Shown: positions 1 through 4,764, counted from the stretch's first letter. The stretch is DNA of 5,337 bases from an uncultured Lachnospiraceae bacterium (GCA_945787485.1 CALZHV010000151.1:1-5337), one strand, 5' to 3'. Numbers and translations are program-made. Notes: generated from the sequence alone by a model not told the origin.

Positions 1-160
1 CGTATTTTTCAAACACATCCAAGTCATTATTCTTGAGGGAAGAAGATAATGTTTCATGATGCCGAGCAATCAGCGAAACTAATTCTTTCTCCTCATCAGT
101 AATAACTTTATCTTCGTTTGGACGAATGTTGCCATACCACAATTCTTGTAGTGTTGTCAT
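1..160 (-). CDS. DUF6809-family small protein, N-terminal part (runs off the left edge)
   Basis: The first 53 codons are visible; the rest lies beyond the window. The start is ATG at 160-158, with an AAGGGAG Shine-Dalgarno at 171-177, about ten bases upstream. The protein opens MTTLQELWYGNIRPNE, matching the characteristic (L)EELYYGNIRP opening of DUF6809 proteins, which are roughly 90-residue acidic helical proteins common in clostridial mobile elements. The remaining visible part is acidic and helical, with no signal peptide. No biochemical role is established for the family, so none is assigned. It lies 64 bases downstream of abiEii on the same strand, and the gap is almost filled by a hairpin that includes its Shine-Dalgarno. 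Its expression may therefore depend on opening that hairpin. The reading frame is certain; the family call rests on the N-terminal motif recalled from memory. Confidence 0.75.
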   Translation of the reverse strand, partial: MTTLQELWYGNIRPNEDKVITDEEKELVSLIARHHETLSSSLKNNDLDVFEKY

Positions 161-166
161 AAATAA

Positions 167-206
167 TCAACTCCCTTGCAGTACCACAACATACCACAAG
201 AGAGCT
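167..206 (-). promoter_or_regulatory. Leader hairpin, copy 1, hiding the DUF6809 Shine-Dalgarno
   Basis: Read as minus-strand RNA, these 40 bases fold into a 16-pair stem around the six-base loop GUUGUG (187-190 region). Arms are 169-184 and 191-206, and every position pairs if G-U wobbles are allowed. The AAGGGAG ribosome binding sequence (171-177) lies inside the stem. There is no clean U tract after it, so a translational switch fits better than a terminator, although it also sits just after the abiEii stop and could slow transcription there. A second copy lies at 1841-1880. Confidence 0.6.
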
Positions 207-224
207 TCAATGTCCAGCATTATT

Positions 225-1091
225 TTAACTCATAATAAAATCTTCGTTTTCGCTTATATCAAGAAATTCAGTAACCAAATTTCTTACCGAATCAACAACC
301 TCATTCCAATCTAATTCGGAAATATAATAATTACTGTTAATATAGTTTTCCCAATTATTCTGCATAGCTTTATCTTGGGAAATTTCATCTATTATTTCAA
401 AGATATCCTCTATTAGATTATTTGAATTTCTATTTCTGCTTGTAGCGAGAAATGCAGAACACAAATCATCAATATCAACATTATGATTTTCTGAAATCAT
501 ATATATGTCATAGAAATCACGCATTCGGGTATTTGTTGTTCCTCTTGACATTATTGTTTCTAACTTTTCGGCTAATGTGGTTTCAATATTATAGCTTAGA
601 ACGGAAATGGTTCTGTCCTCAAACATCAGTGGATATTCGTATGTAACAGCACAGGGAGTTATTACATCACCGGTTGAAATATCAATTTTTATCGGTTGCT
701 TTGATTTTTCAAAATACGCATCTAATTTTATTCTTATGCCTGAATACTCATGCTCTTCCATTATTTCTTCAGCGGAATTGATTTCAAAAATAACATTATC
801 ATCTAATGGATAATCGGCAATTTCCTTTATGATTTCCATTGCTTTATCTTTGTTTAACGGTAAAGACTTAACTGTTGTATCTATATCCATAGTAGCCCTC
901 ATATCAAGACCGACAATTGATGCAACCAGCATACCGCCTTTAAGAATGAAATTATTTTTGTATTTAGATAAGGAAACTCTTTCCAAAAATCTTTCCATCA
1001 TATAATTTCTGAAAAGTGTTTGTGCTTTATTTGGATTTCCACCGGATATATTATTTATCTTGTCCTTTAACTGTCTTGTAGTTTTTATCAT
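225..1091 (-). CDS. abiEii: AbiEii-type nucleotidyltransferase toxin (type IV toxin-antitoxin)
   Basis: This 288-residue protein belongs to the AbiEii/AbiGii (DUF1814) family of nucleotidyltransferase-fold toxins, cytoplasmic proteins of abortive-infection systems. Related toxins act on tRNA; the target of this one is not shown. The nucleotidyltransferase signature is at residues 51-71: KGG at 51-53, R65, and the metal-binding D69-I-D71. A further acidic position is in KID (135-137). A conserved C-terminal block follows, with AEKLE around 174-178 and RMRDFYD at 189-195. Length is normal for the family and the motifs are intact, so it looks functional. The ATG overlaps the abiEi stop by four bases, and GAGG lies about seven bases before it inside the abiEi tail, so translation is probably coupled. 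The antitoxin is made first, as usual for abiE operons. Confidence 0.92.
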   Translation of the reverse strand: MIKTTRQLKDKINNISGGNPNKAQTLFRNYMMERFLERVSLSKYKNNFILKGGMLVASIVGLDMRATMDIDTTVKSLPLNKDKAMEIIKEIADYPLDDNVIFEINSAEEIMEEHEYSGIRIKLDAYFEKSKQPIKIDISTGDVITPCAVTYEYPLMFEDRTISVLSYNIETTLAEKLETIMSRGTTNTRMRDFYDIYMISENHNVDIDDLCSAFLATSRNRNSNNLIEDIFEIIDEISQDKAMQNNWENYINSNYYISELDWNEVVDSVRNLVTEFLDISENEDFIMS

Positions 1092-1681
1092 ATCATTACC
1101 TCTGTATACATTCTAACTTTTTCTTCAATCCTTAGAGCTTTAGCGTATTTCATAAGATTATTCAGGTTTTTGCTTTTACCCTTCATATATTCATTTAATG
1201 CATAGCTGAAGACCTGAATATCATATTTGTCTTTGTTTTTGATAAGGTCACAAATTGTTCTGTCAATATCATAAACACTTACAACATTACCCAAATGAGT
1301 TGCTTTAAGACTTCTTCCCAATTCCCAGATTTCACTGTTTGAATATGACACATCAAATCCGATTTTTTTTAGATGATTTGCATTGTATCCACTGCATACG
1401 GTTACTGCATTTTTGAAAGGCTCTCTTTCCATCAAGCCGTGAATATATAACGCAGTTTCACCCGAATAAATAATCTTCTTATTTCTGACATAAGCAATAT
1501 ACAGCTCATCAATCCAAACATCATCACTTGCATATACACCCTGACAGATGCGTTTTAGATTATGCTTTTTAACATATTCGCTTAAATATGTTTTTGAAAT
1601 ACCTAATGCAGTAACATCACTTGTTAACAGATATCCGTTATTATCATTCATTAAGGTATTCATTTGTTCTGCTTTGTTCAT
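1088..1681 (-). CDS. abiEi: AbiEi-type antitoxin / transcriptional repressor
   Basis: This 197-residue protein matches the AbiEi antitoxin family. In the studied system, AbiEi represses its own promoter through an N-terminal winged helix-turn-helix and counteracts AbiEii without a stable complex (type IV). Here the winged-helix part spans roughly residues 3-55, with the pattern GYLLTSDV, GISKTYLSEYVKK and LKRICQGVY. The C-terminal domain carries SGETALYIHGL (73-83) and VYDIDRTICDLI (136-147), the usual RT.CDLI landmark. The ATG at 1681-1679 is preceded by AAGGTGA at good spacing. The gene directly follows a plausible sigma-A promoter (1708-1736) whose surroundings are rich in TATAT repeats that could be operator DNA. 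It is translationally coupled to abiEii. Confidence 0.9.
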   Translation of the reverse strand: MNKAEQMNTLMNDNNGYLLTSDVTALGISKTYLSEYVKKHNLKRICQGVYASDDVWIDELYIAYVRNKKIIYSGETALYIHGLMEREPFKNAVTVCSGYNANHLKKIGFDVSYSNSEIWELGRSLKATHLGNVVSVYDIDRTICDLIKNKDKYDIQVFSYALNEYMKGKSKNLNNLMKYAKALRIEEKVRMYTEVMI

Positions 1682-1707
1682 TATATCACCTTACTTTTAC
1701 ACAATTA

Positions 1708-1736
1708 GATATATCATATATAAGCGAATAAGTCAA
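1708..1736 (-). promoter_or_regulatory. Probable promoter of the abiEi-abiEii operon
   Basis: The minus strand has TTGACT (-35, 1731-1736), a 17-base spacer and TATATC (-10, 1708-1713), about 27 bases before the abiEi start codon. The -35 matches the sigma-A consensus in five of six positions and the -10 in four of six. The nearly palindromic TATATATGATATATC stretch over the -10 is a reasonable place for AbiEi autorepression, but that is inference. Confidence 0.55.
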
Positions 1737-1840
1737 GTTTTATATTGAGGCAAATATATTGTATACCCATAAATTATTTTTAACTTTTACGAAAAAAATA
1801 ATATGGATTTAACGAAATATTTTTTCATATTGACATAAAA

Positions 1841-1880
1841 TCAACTCCCTTGCAGTATCACAACATACCGCAAAGGGGCT
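1841..1880 (-). repeat. Leader hairpin, copy 2 (orphan copy of the DUF6809 leader)
   Basis: This stretch is 35/40 identical to 167-206, in the same orientation. As minus-strand RNA it forms the same 16-position stem with a six-base loop, with one A-C mismatch. Resemblance continues past the repeat to the start-codon region: ATG at 1836-1834 sits at nearly the same distance, but the frame there is M-S-I-stop. It therefore looks like a leader and start region that lost its gene, or a mobile hairpin. It and copy 1 bracket the AbiE cassette. Confidence 0.65.
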
Positions 1881-1967
1881 TATTTATCATTTCAAGTGCC
1901 TTTATATTCTTTTTGTAAATTTGCTTTGCTGGGACTGGTAAAAATTGCACTTAGGTTTGTAGGTTTT

Positions 1968-1988
1968 TGACCACAATTATGACCACAA
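1968..1988 (+). repeat. Putative integrase arm-type sites, left pair
   Basis: Two identical TGACCACAA words lie at 1968-1976 and 1980-1988, with starts 12 bases apart. The same word recurs in the same orientation at 2222, 2242, 2350, 2361 and 3712. Tn916-type integrases bind short direct repeats in the arms of the attachment site through their N-terminal domain, and the integrase encoded here has that domain. The assignment rests on repetition and position only. Confidence 0.6.
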
Positions 1989-2102
1989 CAGAAAAAACGA
2001 GGGTGAGCAAAGAGTTCGCCAAACGAATTTTTGCGGAGGAAAAAGGACGACAAAAGCCCTATATATCGCTGTTTTCAGGGTATTTAAGTATCCGTGTTAC
2101 TG

Positions 2103-2147
2103 CTACGAACCAGTAGGTCGAGGGTTCGAGTCCCCCACAGCGTGCCA
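2103..2147 (+). other. 3' half of tRNA-Arg(ACG): attachment-site core
   Basis: These 45 bases correspond exactly to tRNA positions 32-76. They comprise anticodon loop CTACGAA (anticodon ACG), 3' anticodon strand CCAGT, variable loop AGGTC, T-arm with TTCGAGT loop, 3' acceptor strand ACAGCGT, discriminator G and CCA. E. coli tRNA-Arg(ACG) has the same loop and layout. The bases before the loop end in ACTG, one G short of the partner of CCAGT, and no normal D-arm with a GG loop is present. The sequence is therefore a half-tRNA of the kind an integrative element carries to restore its target gene. One T-stem pair (A50-C64) is mismatched. Not expected to be a functional tRNA by itself. Confidence 0.7.
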
Positions 2148-2152
2148 ATATT

Positions 2153-2201
2153 AAATCCTTGAAAGCCTTCATAATAGGCACTTTCAAGGATTTATTTTTA
2201 T
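2153..2201 (+). terminator. Intrinsic terminator behind the tRNA 3' half
   Basis: A perfect 13-base inverted repeat (AAATCCTTGAAAG at 2153-2165 and CTTTCAAGGATTT at 2181-2193) is followed by a T-rich run, TTTATTTTTAT (2191-2201). It begins five bases after the tRNA CCA and terminates plus-strand transcription. There is no U tract on the other strand. Its position fits a tRNA terminator supplied by the element on integration. Confidence 0.8.
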
Positions 2202-2221
2202 GCAATTATTGTTAGAATCGA

Positions 2222-2250
2222 CGACCACTTATCTGAAAAAATGACCACTA
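2222..2250 (+). repeat. Putative integrase arm-type sites, right pair 1
   Basis: CGACCACTT at 2222-2230 and TGACCACTA at 2242-2250, same orientation, starts 20 bases apart. They share the seven-base core of the left pair and lie between the tRNA core/terminator and the int gene. Confidence 0.55.
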
Positions 2251-2349
2251 AACAAAACTTTTTCTTTGTTATATTAATGGTATAAGATATGCTCAATAAA
2301 AATGCATACAAATTGTAATTTATGCATATTTCTACATTTCAATATCGCT

Positions 2350-2369
2350 TGACCACAATTTGACCACTT
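2350..2369 (+). repeat. Putative integrase arm-type sites, right pair 2
   Basis: TGACCACAA at 2350-2358 and TGACCACTT at 2361-2369, starts 11 bases apart. The spacing is close to one helical turn and to that of the left pair (12), so two protomers could bind one DNA face. They lie 65 bases beyond the int stop. Confidence 0.6.
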
Positions 2370-2389
2370 ATTTTTAATGTAGAGAGATA

Positions 2390-2412
2390 GCCGTTGCACA
2401 AATGGCAACAGC
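2390..2412 (-). terminator. Possible weak terminator hairpin downstream of int
   Basis: On the minus strand GCTGTTGC (2405-2412) pairs with GCAACGGC (2390-2397), eight pairs including one G-U, around a seven-base loop. It begins 22 bases after the int stop codon. The tract that follows is UAUCUCUCUA rather than a U run, so termination would be inefficient. On the plus strand the same DNA has a mismatch in the stem but is followed by ATTTTTAA. Confidence 0.4.
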
Positions 2413-2433
2413 ATTTTTAACTATTATTTATAT

Positions 2434-3636
2434 TTACTTAAGGTATGTTTGAGCATTCATCACTGATTCAAATCCTATTTCAAAGGCCGACTCCATTTTG
2501 TCGGCTGCGGTTGTTTTTATCTTTTTTGTTGCATGAACATAAGTATTCATTGTGAAGGCACAGTCTGCATGACCAAGCATACTTGATAAAGCTTTAATGT
2601 CCACTCCCTCTTCAAGTGCAATTGTTGCACAGGTATGCCTTAAGTCGTGAAATCTAATATTCGGAAGATTTGCTCGTTTGAGCATTCTTTTAAATTTCCT
2701 TGTTACTGCATTTTGATCTCTGTAAGTTCCTGTTTCCGGTGAAGGAAACATAAGTTTAGTACCTCTTGCTTGTGTTTCTTTCAGCCTTTCAAGTGATTTT
2801 GCACAATCTTTACTTATTGCAATTGTTCTTATTGACTCTTTTGTTTTAGGTGTTTCAGACTGTAATATACCATTTATTCGTTGTACTTGTTTATTTATAT
2901 ATAAGGTTCGGTTTTTTGCATCCAAATCACTCCATTCCAATGCAAGTATTTCACCGAGCCTCATTCCTGTAGTCAATTCAAGATAATAAAATTCAAAGCA
3001 ACCGCTATTGAAGGCTTCTTCAAGTAAACGGTTGCTTTCTTCTTTTGTTAGTGTTTGCATCCCTTTTTCTCTGTCTTTTGGCAAGTTGAGTTTGTTGGCG
3101 GGGTTCTTGTATATTATATCCTCATCTACTGCCTTTTGCAGGGAAGCATGCAAAACTATCTTTATTGATTTTACTGTTCTTGAACTTAATCCGTCAGCTA
3201 TATCACTTGGTCTTTTAGCATTTATTCTTCCATTTTCATATACATCCATTATATATTGCTGACAAATAAGTTTTGTTAAATCACTGAGACGGTATTTTCC
3301 AATATACGGATTTATATAACATTTTATGATAGATTCGTATCCCGATACTGTTTTTGGCTTTAAATATCCTTTGCAGTAATTTTCAATCCAAATGCTATTC
3401 CATTCCTCAAGAGTAGGGTTTTGGCAATCGGTATATCGACAAGCTTGTATGTTGACACTCTTTTCCTTTTCTTCTATGAGTTTGTCGAGCTTCTTTTGGC
3501 ACTCGGTCTTTTTTAAACTTGTAACAGTTTTATATTTGTTTTTTCCGTTTTCATCTTTACCAAGATATATTCGACCTTCCCATCTTCCATCTGTTCGTTT
3601 TCTTAAAGTTCCTGTTCCTTTAGCTCTTTTAGCCAT
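2434..3636 (-). CDS. int: Tyrosine site-specific integrase (Tn916 Int-like)
   Basis: This 400-residue tyrosine recombinase would catalyse integration and, with an excisionase, excision. An N-terminal arm-DNA-binding domain (residues 5-45: KGTGTLRKR, GRWEGRIYLG) resembles the three-stranded sheet of Tn916 Int. A SAM-like core-binding domain follows (about 75-185, including TLEEWNSIW and KTVSGYESIIKCYI), then the catalytic domain from about 195. Catalytic residues are R226 in TTGMRLGEI, probably K264 or K266, H330 and R333 in HDLRHT, H356 in LGHAD and nucleophile Y366 in MNTYVH. All are present and the length is normal, so it should be active. ATG at 3636-3634 is preferred because AAAGGAG sits eight bases upstream; a TTG eight codons earlier is in frame but would swallow that site. 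Its 3' end faces the attachment core, as in Tn916. Confidence 0.95.
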   Translation of the reverse strand: MAKRAKGTGTLRKRTDGRWEGRIYLGKDENGKNKYKTVTSLKKTECQKKLDKLIEEKEKSVNIQACRYTDCQNPTLEEWNSIWIENYCKGYLKPKTVSGYESIIKCYINPYIGKYRLSDLTKLICQQYIMDVYENGRINAKRPSDIADGLSSRTVKSIKIVLHASLQKAVDEDIIYKNPANKLNLPKDREKGMQTLTKEESNRLLEEAFNSGCFEFYYLELTTGMRLGEILALEWSDLDAKNRTLYINKQVQRINGILQSETPKTKESIRTIAISKDCAKSLERLKETQARGTKLMFPSPETGTYRDQNAVTRKFKRMLKRANLPNIRFHDLRHTCATIALEEGVDIKALSSMLGHADCAFTMNTYVHATKKIKTTAADKMESAFEIGFESVMNAQTYLK

Positions 3637-3711
3637 AATATCATCTCCTTTGCAACACAAACAATATCACACTTCGCTTTGAATATCCAGCTAAAAATGT
3701 GTTATTGGTTA

Positions 3712-3720
3712 CGACCACTA
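3712..3720 (+). repeat. Seventh GACCAC site at the xis/int junction
   Basis: CGACCACTA overlaps the stop codon of the excisionase-like gene (3718-3720). It has the same word and orientation as the six sites near the tRNA core, but lies about 1.35 kb from them. It could be a stray match or a site through which Int represses its own expression. Confidence 0.35.
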
Positions 3721-3918
3721 AAAGCCCTTTGAACTTGTTTTTATCCAATCCTTAAACTCATCTCTTGGTACAACTTTTCTTCTTCCTAAAATAACACATG
3801 GAAAGGTCTTATCCGTATTGGCTATATCATATATTCTCGAAACAGACAATCCTACGGTTTCAGAAACATCTTTTATTGATAAAAACATAGGCATATCTTC
3901 ATAGGAATTATATTTCAT
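3718..3918 (-). CDS. xis: Excisionase-like MerR-type helix-turn-helix protein
   Basis: This 66-residue basic protein is a single HTH_17/MerR-like winged-helix domain: FLSIKDVSETVGLSVSRIYDIAN (residues 12-34) is the helix-turn-helix, and FPCVILGRRKVVPRDEFKDWIK (39-60) the wing and final helix. Proteins of this size and fold directly before a tyrosine integrase act as excisionases, bending the attachment DNA to favour excision; the adjacent int gene makes that the best reading, though a plain regulator is possible. The ATG overlaps the mazF stop by four bases (ATGA), with AGGTGA seven bases upstream inside mazF, so the two are probably translationally coupled. The gap of 81 bases to the int start contains int's own ribosome binding site. 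Confidence 0.8.
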   Translation of the reverse strand: MKYNSYEDMPMFLSIKDVSETVGLSVSRIYDIANTDKTFPCVILGRRKVVPRDEFKDWIKTSSKGF

Positions 3919-4274
3919 AGCATTTCACCTTTCTTTGATCCAACATCCAAGCTTATTTCCATTGCTTTGTTTACTTCATTTAATTCATCTTCTTTAAGTA
4001 CCCCTACATATTCACGAAGTCTGGATTTGTCAATAATCCTTATCTGCTCAAGAAGTATAATTGATTTTTTATTTAAACACGGGTTATCTATTAAAACATG
4101 AGTTGGCATAATCGTTTTGATTCTGCTTGTAATAGGAGCAATTATAGTAGTGGAACTGTAATAATTTCCTATATCATTTTGAACTATTACTACCGGTCTA
4201 ATTCCGCCTTGTTCGCTACCGATTGCAGGACTTAAATCAGCGTAATATATTTCTCCACGTTTTACTGTAGACAT
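3915..4274 (-). CDS. mazF: MazF/PemK-family mRNA interferase toxin
   Basis: This 119-residue protein is a full-length MazF-type endoribonuclease, which cleaves single-stranded mRNA at short sequence motifs. Hallmarks are RGEIYYADLSPAIGSEQGG (6-24), RPVVIVQND (26-34), SSTTIIAPIT (40-49) and ILLEQIRIIDKSRL near the C-terminus. R26 and T49 align with the catalytic R25 and T48 of B. subtilis MazF, so it should be active. The start is set by AGGAGGAA five to six bases before ATG at 4274-4272; an upstream in-frame ATG would add 26 residues unlike the family and is rejected. No recognisable MazE-like antitoxin precedes it. It sits in an operon with xis and int, overlapping xis by four bases, which suggests a role tied to element excision or maintenance. 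Confidence 0.9.
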   Translation of the reverse strand: MSTVKRGEIYYADLSPAIGSEQGGIRPVVIVQNDIGNYYSSTTIIAPITSRIKTIMPTHVLIDNPCLNKKSIILLEQIRIIDKSRLREYVGVLKEDELNEVNKAMEISLDVGSKKGEML

Positions 4275-4308
4275 AATATTCCTCCTGTATGTAAAACGGC
4301 ACAGACTG

Positions 4309-4317
4309 ATTGTAGCA
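4309..4317 (-). promoter_or_regulatory. Candidate extended -10 promoter for mazF-xis-int
   Basis: The minus strand reads TGCTACAAT: a TGN extension (4315-4317) directly before TACAAT (4309-4314). A weak -35 (TTAAAC) lies 16 bases upstream of the -10 hexamer. The -10 is about 34 bases before the mazF start codon. Confidence 0.4.
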
Positions 4318-4354
4318 AATAGATATATCTGTTTAATGTCAGCCCGTACCATAA

Positions 4355-4382
4355 ATTATAAAGTTGTTTTGCGTAATGTCAT
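4355..4382 (-). promoter_or_regulatory. Candidate promoter upstream of mazF
   Basis: On the minus strand ATGACA (4377-4382) and a perfect TATAAT (4355-4360) are separated by 16 bases, a good sigma-A match about 80 bases before mazF. It is stronger on paper than the extended -10 site at 4309. It lies downstream of the inverted-repeat cluster, so transcripts from it would bypass that structure. Confidence 0.5.
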
Positions 4383-4454
4383 ATTTGTCCACGACACCCC
4401 TGACAACATTGGGCATATAACAAACTAAGGCCGGTTAGCCTTATCATTGGAATC

Positions 4455-4559
4455 TCACCACTCCGAGGATCTCTCCGAGCTGCCCTCTTTGGTTGCGACG
4501 GTTTTATCACGCTCGACTTTTGACTGGACAGAAGTATCATTATACCCGTTATCTGTCAT
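4455..4559 (-). CDS. Possible 34-residue hydrophilic protein of unknown function
   Basis: A frame starting at ATG 4559-4557 encodes 34 residues (MTDNGYNDTSVQ... to ...SSERSSEW) and ends at TGA. I do not recognise it. It is rich in Ser, Thr, Glu and Lys, with no membrane segment or fold I can name. The Shine-Dalgarno is poor (AATAGGT), and it falls inside a hairpin arm. It could be a leader peptide, a fragment of an older gene (the frame continues after TGA for eleven codons to another stop), or a chance frame in a structured RNA. It contains two copies of the word CTCGGAG 12 bases apart. Its position just ahead of mazF makes an unconventional antitoxin conceivable, but nothing in the sequence supports that directly. 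Confidence 0.3.
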   Translation of the reverse strand: MTDNGYNDTSVQSKVERDKTVATKEGSSERSSEW

Positions 4560-4668
4560 CGCATACCTATTGGAACCACCAATAGTTTAAAGTCAACAAG
4601 CAGAAAGTAAGAACTACTTTCTGCTGTACTTAAGCTGCTTGTCCCTGTTCTTCAGAAACAATAACGGG
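4545..4668 (-). promoter_or_regulatory. Candidate multibranch RNA structure (attenuator-like)
   Basis: Three perfect inverted repeats are nested. An outer 8-base pair (CCCGTTAT at 4545-4552 with ATAACGGG at 4661-4668) encloses a 7-pair hairpin (4567-4585, five-base loop) and an 11-pair hairpin (4599-4625, five-base loop). In minus-strand order, CAAGCAG (4641-4635) could also pair with CTGCTTG (4603-4597), competing with the 11-pair hairpin. The start region of the 34-residue frame lies between the 7-pair hairpin and the outer helix. No proper U tract follows. Confidence 0.4.
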
Positions 4669-4764
4669 AAGGTATTTGTTATAAGGTATATTAAGTTATA
4701 AAGGTTCAAATGAGATAAAAAGTCCTCTCGTATAGTAGGCAGCGAAAACCAATAAAAAGGGCAA

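Larger units (their letters stand above)
1682..2433. other. Gene-free stretch: abiE promoter, leader-hairpin copy 2 and attachment region
   Basis: No convincing gene lies in these 752 bases. In order they hold the abiE ribosome binding site and promoter, an A/T-only inverted repeat (1773-1781 with 1794-1802), hairpin copy 2 (1841-1880), a pair of putative integrase arm sites, the tRNA-Arg 3' half, a terminator, four more arm sites, and a hairpin behind int. Bases 1881-1960 and 1990-2060 show nothing I recognise. Confidence 0.7.
4275..4764 (-). other. 490-base leader between the sigma-like gene and mazF
   Basis: No recognised gene lies here. It holds two candidate promoters near mazF, a cluster of inverted repeats (4545-4668) and several very short frames (4455-4559, 4379-4447, 4339-4416). 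Its GC-richer 4390-4540 part differs from the AT-rich surroundings, as a structured RNA or strongly constrained sequence would. I read it as a probable regulatory leader of the mazF-xis-int operon, but the function is unknown. Confidence 0.5.

Noticed and set aside
126..1748. Several plus-strand open frames across the AbiE operon
   Set aside because: They are shadows of two convincing minus-strand genes, with no ribosome binding sites or family motifs.
1773..1802. A/T-only inverted repeat as a terminator or operator
   Set aside because: Nine A/T pairs in very AT-rich DNA are expected by chance, and no transcript obviously ends there.
1881..2020. Minus-strand open frame beside the attachment core
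   Set aside because: About 45 open codons with no start signal or recognisable motif, and overlapping the arm sites; likely chance.
2066..2147. A complete functional tRNA gene
   Set aside because: Only positions 32-76 fit the canonical model. The 5' part has no D-loop GG, has linkers that are too long, and has a mismatched first acceptor pair.
3637..3660. TTG start of the integrase eight codons upstream
   Set aside because: The extra codons contain the AAAGGAG ribosome binding site for the ATG at 3636-3634, and the protein from that ATG starts like other integrases.
3008..3682. Plus-strand open frames opposite int
   Set aside because: They lie antisense to strongly conserved integrase coding sequence, have hydrophobic low-complexity products and no initiation signals.
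4275..4352. N-terminal extension of MazF by 26 residues
   Set aside because: The extension is unlike the family and lacks a ribosome binding site, whereas AGGAGGAA sits perfectly before the internal ATG at 4274-4272. A promoter-like -10 also lies within it.
4427..4523. Plus-strand open frame in the mazF leader as a gene
   Set aside because: It has no start codon with a ribosome binding site and opposes every neighbouring gene; noted only as part of the micro-frame cluster.
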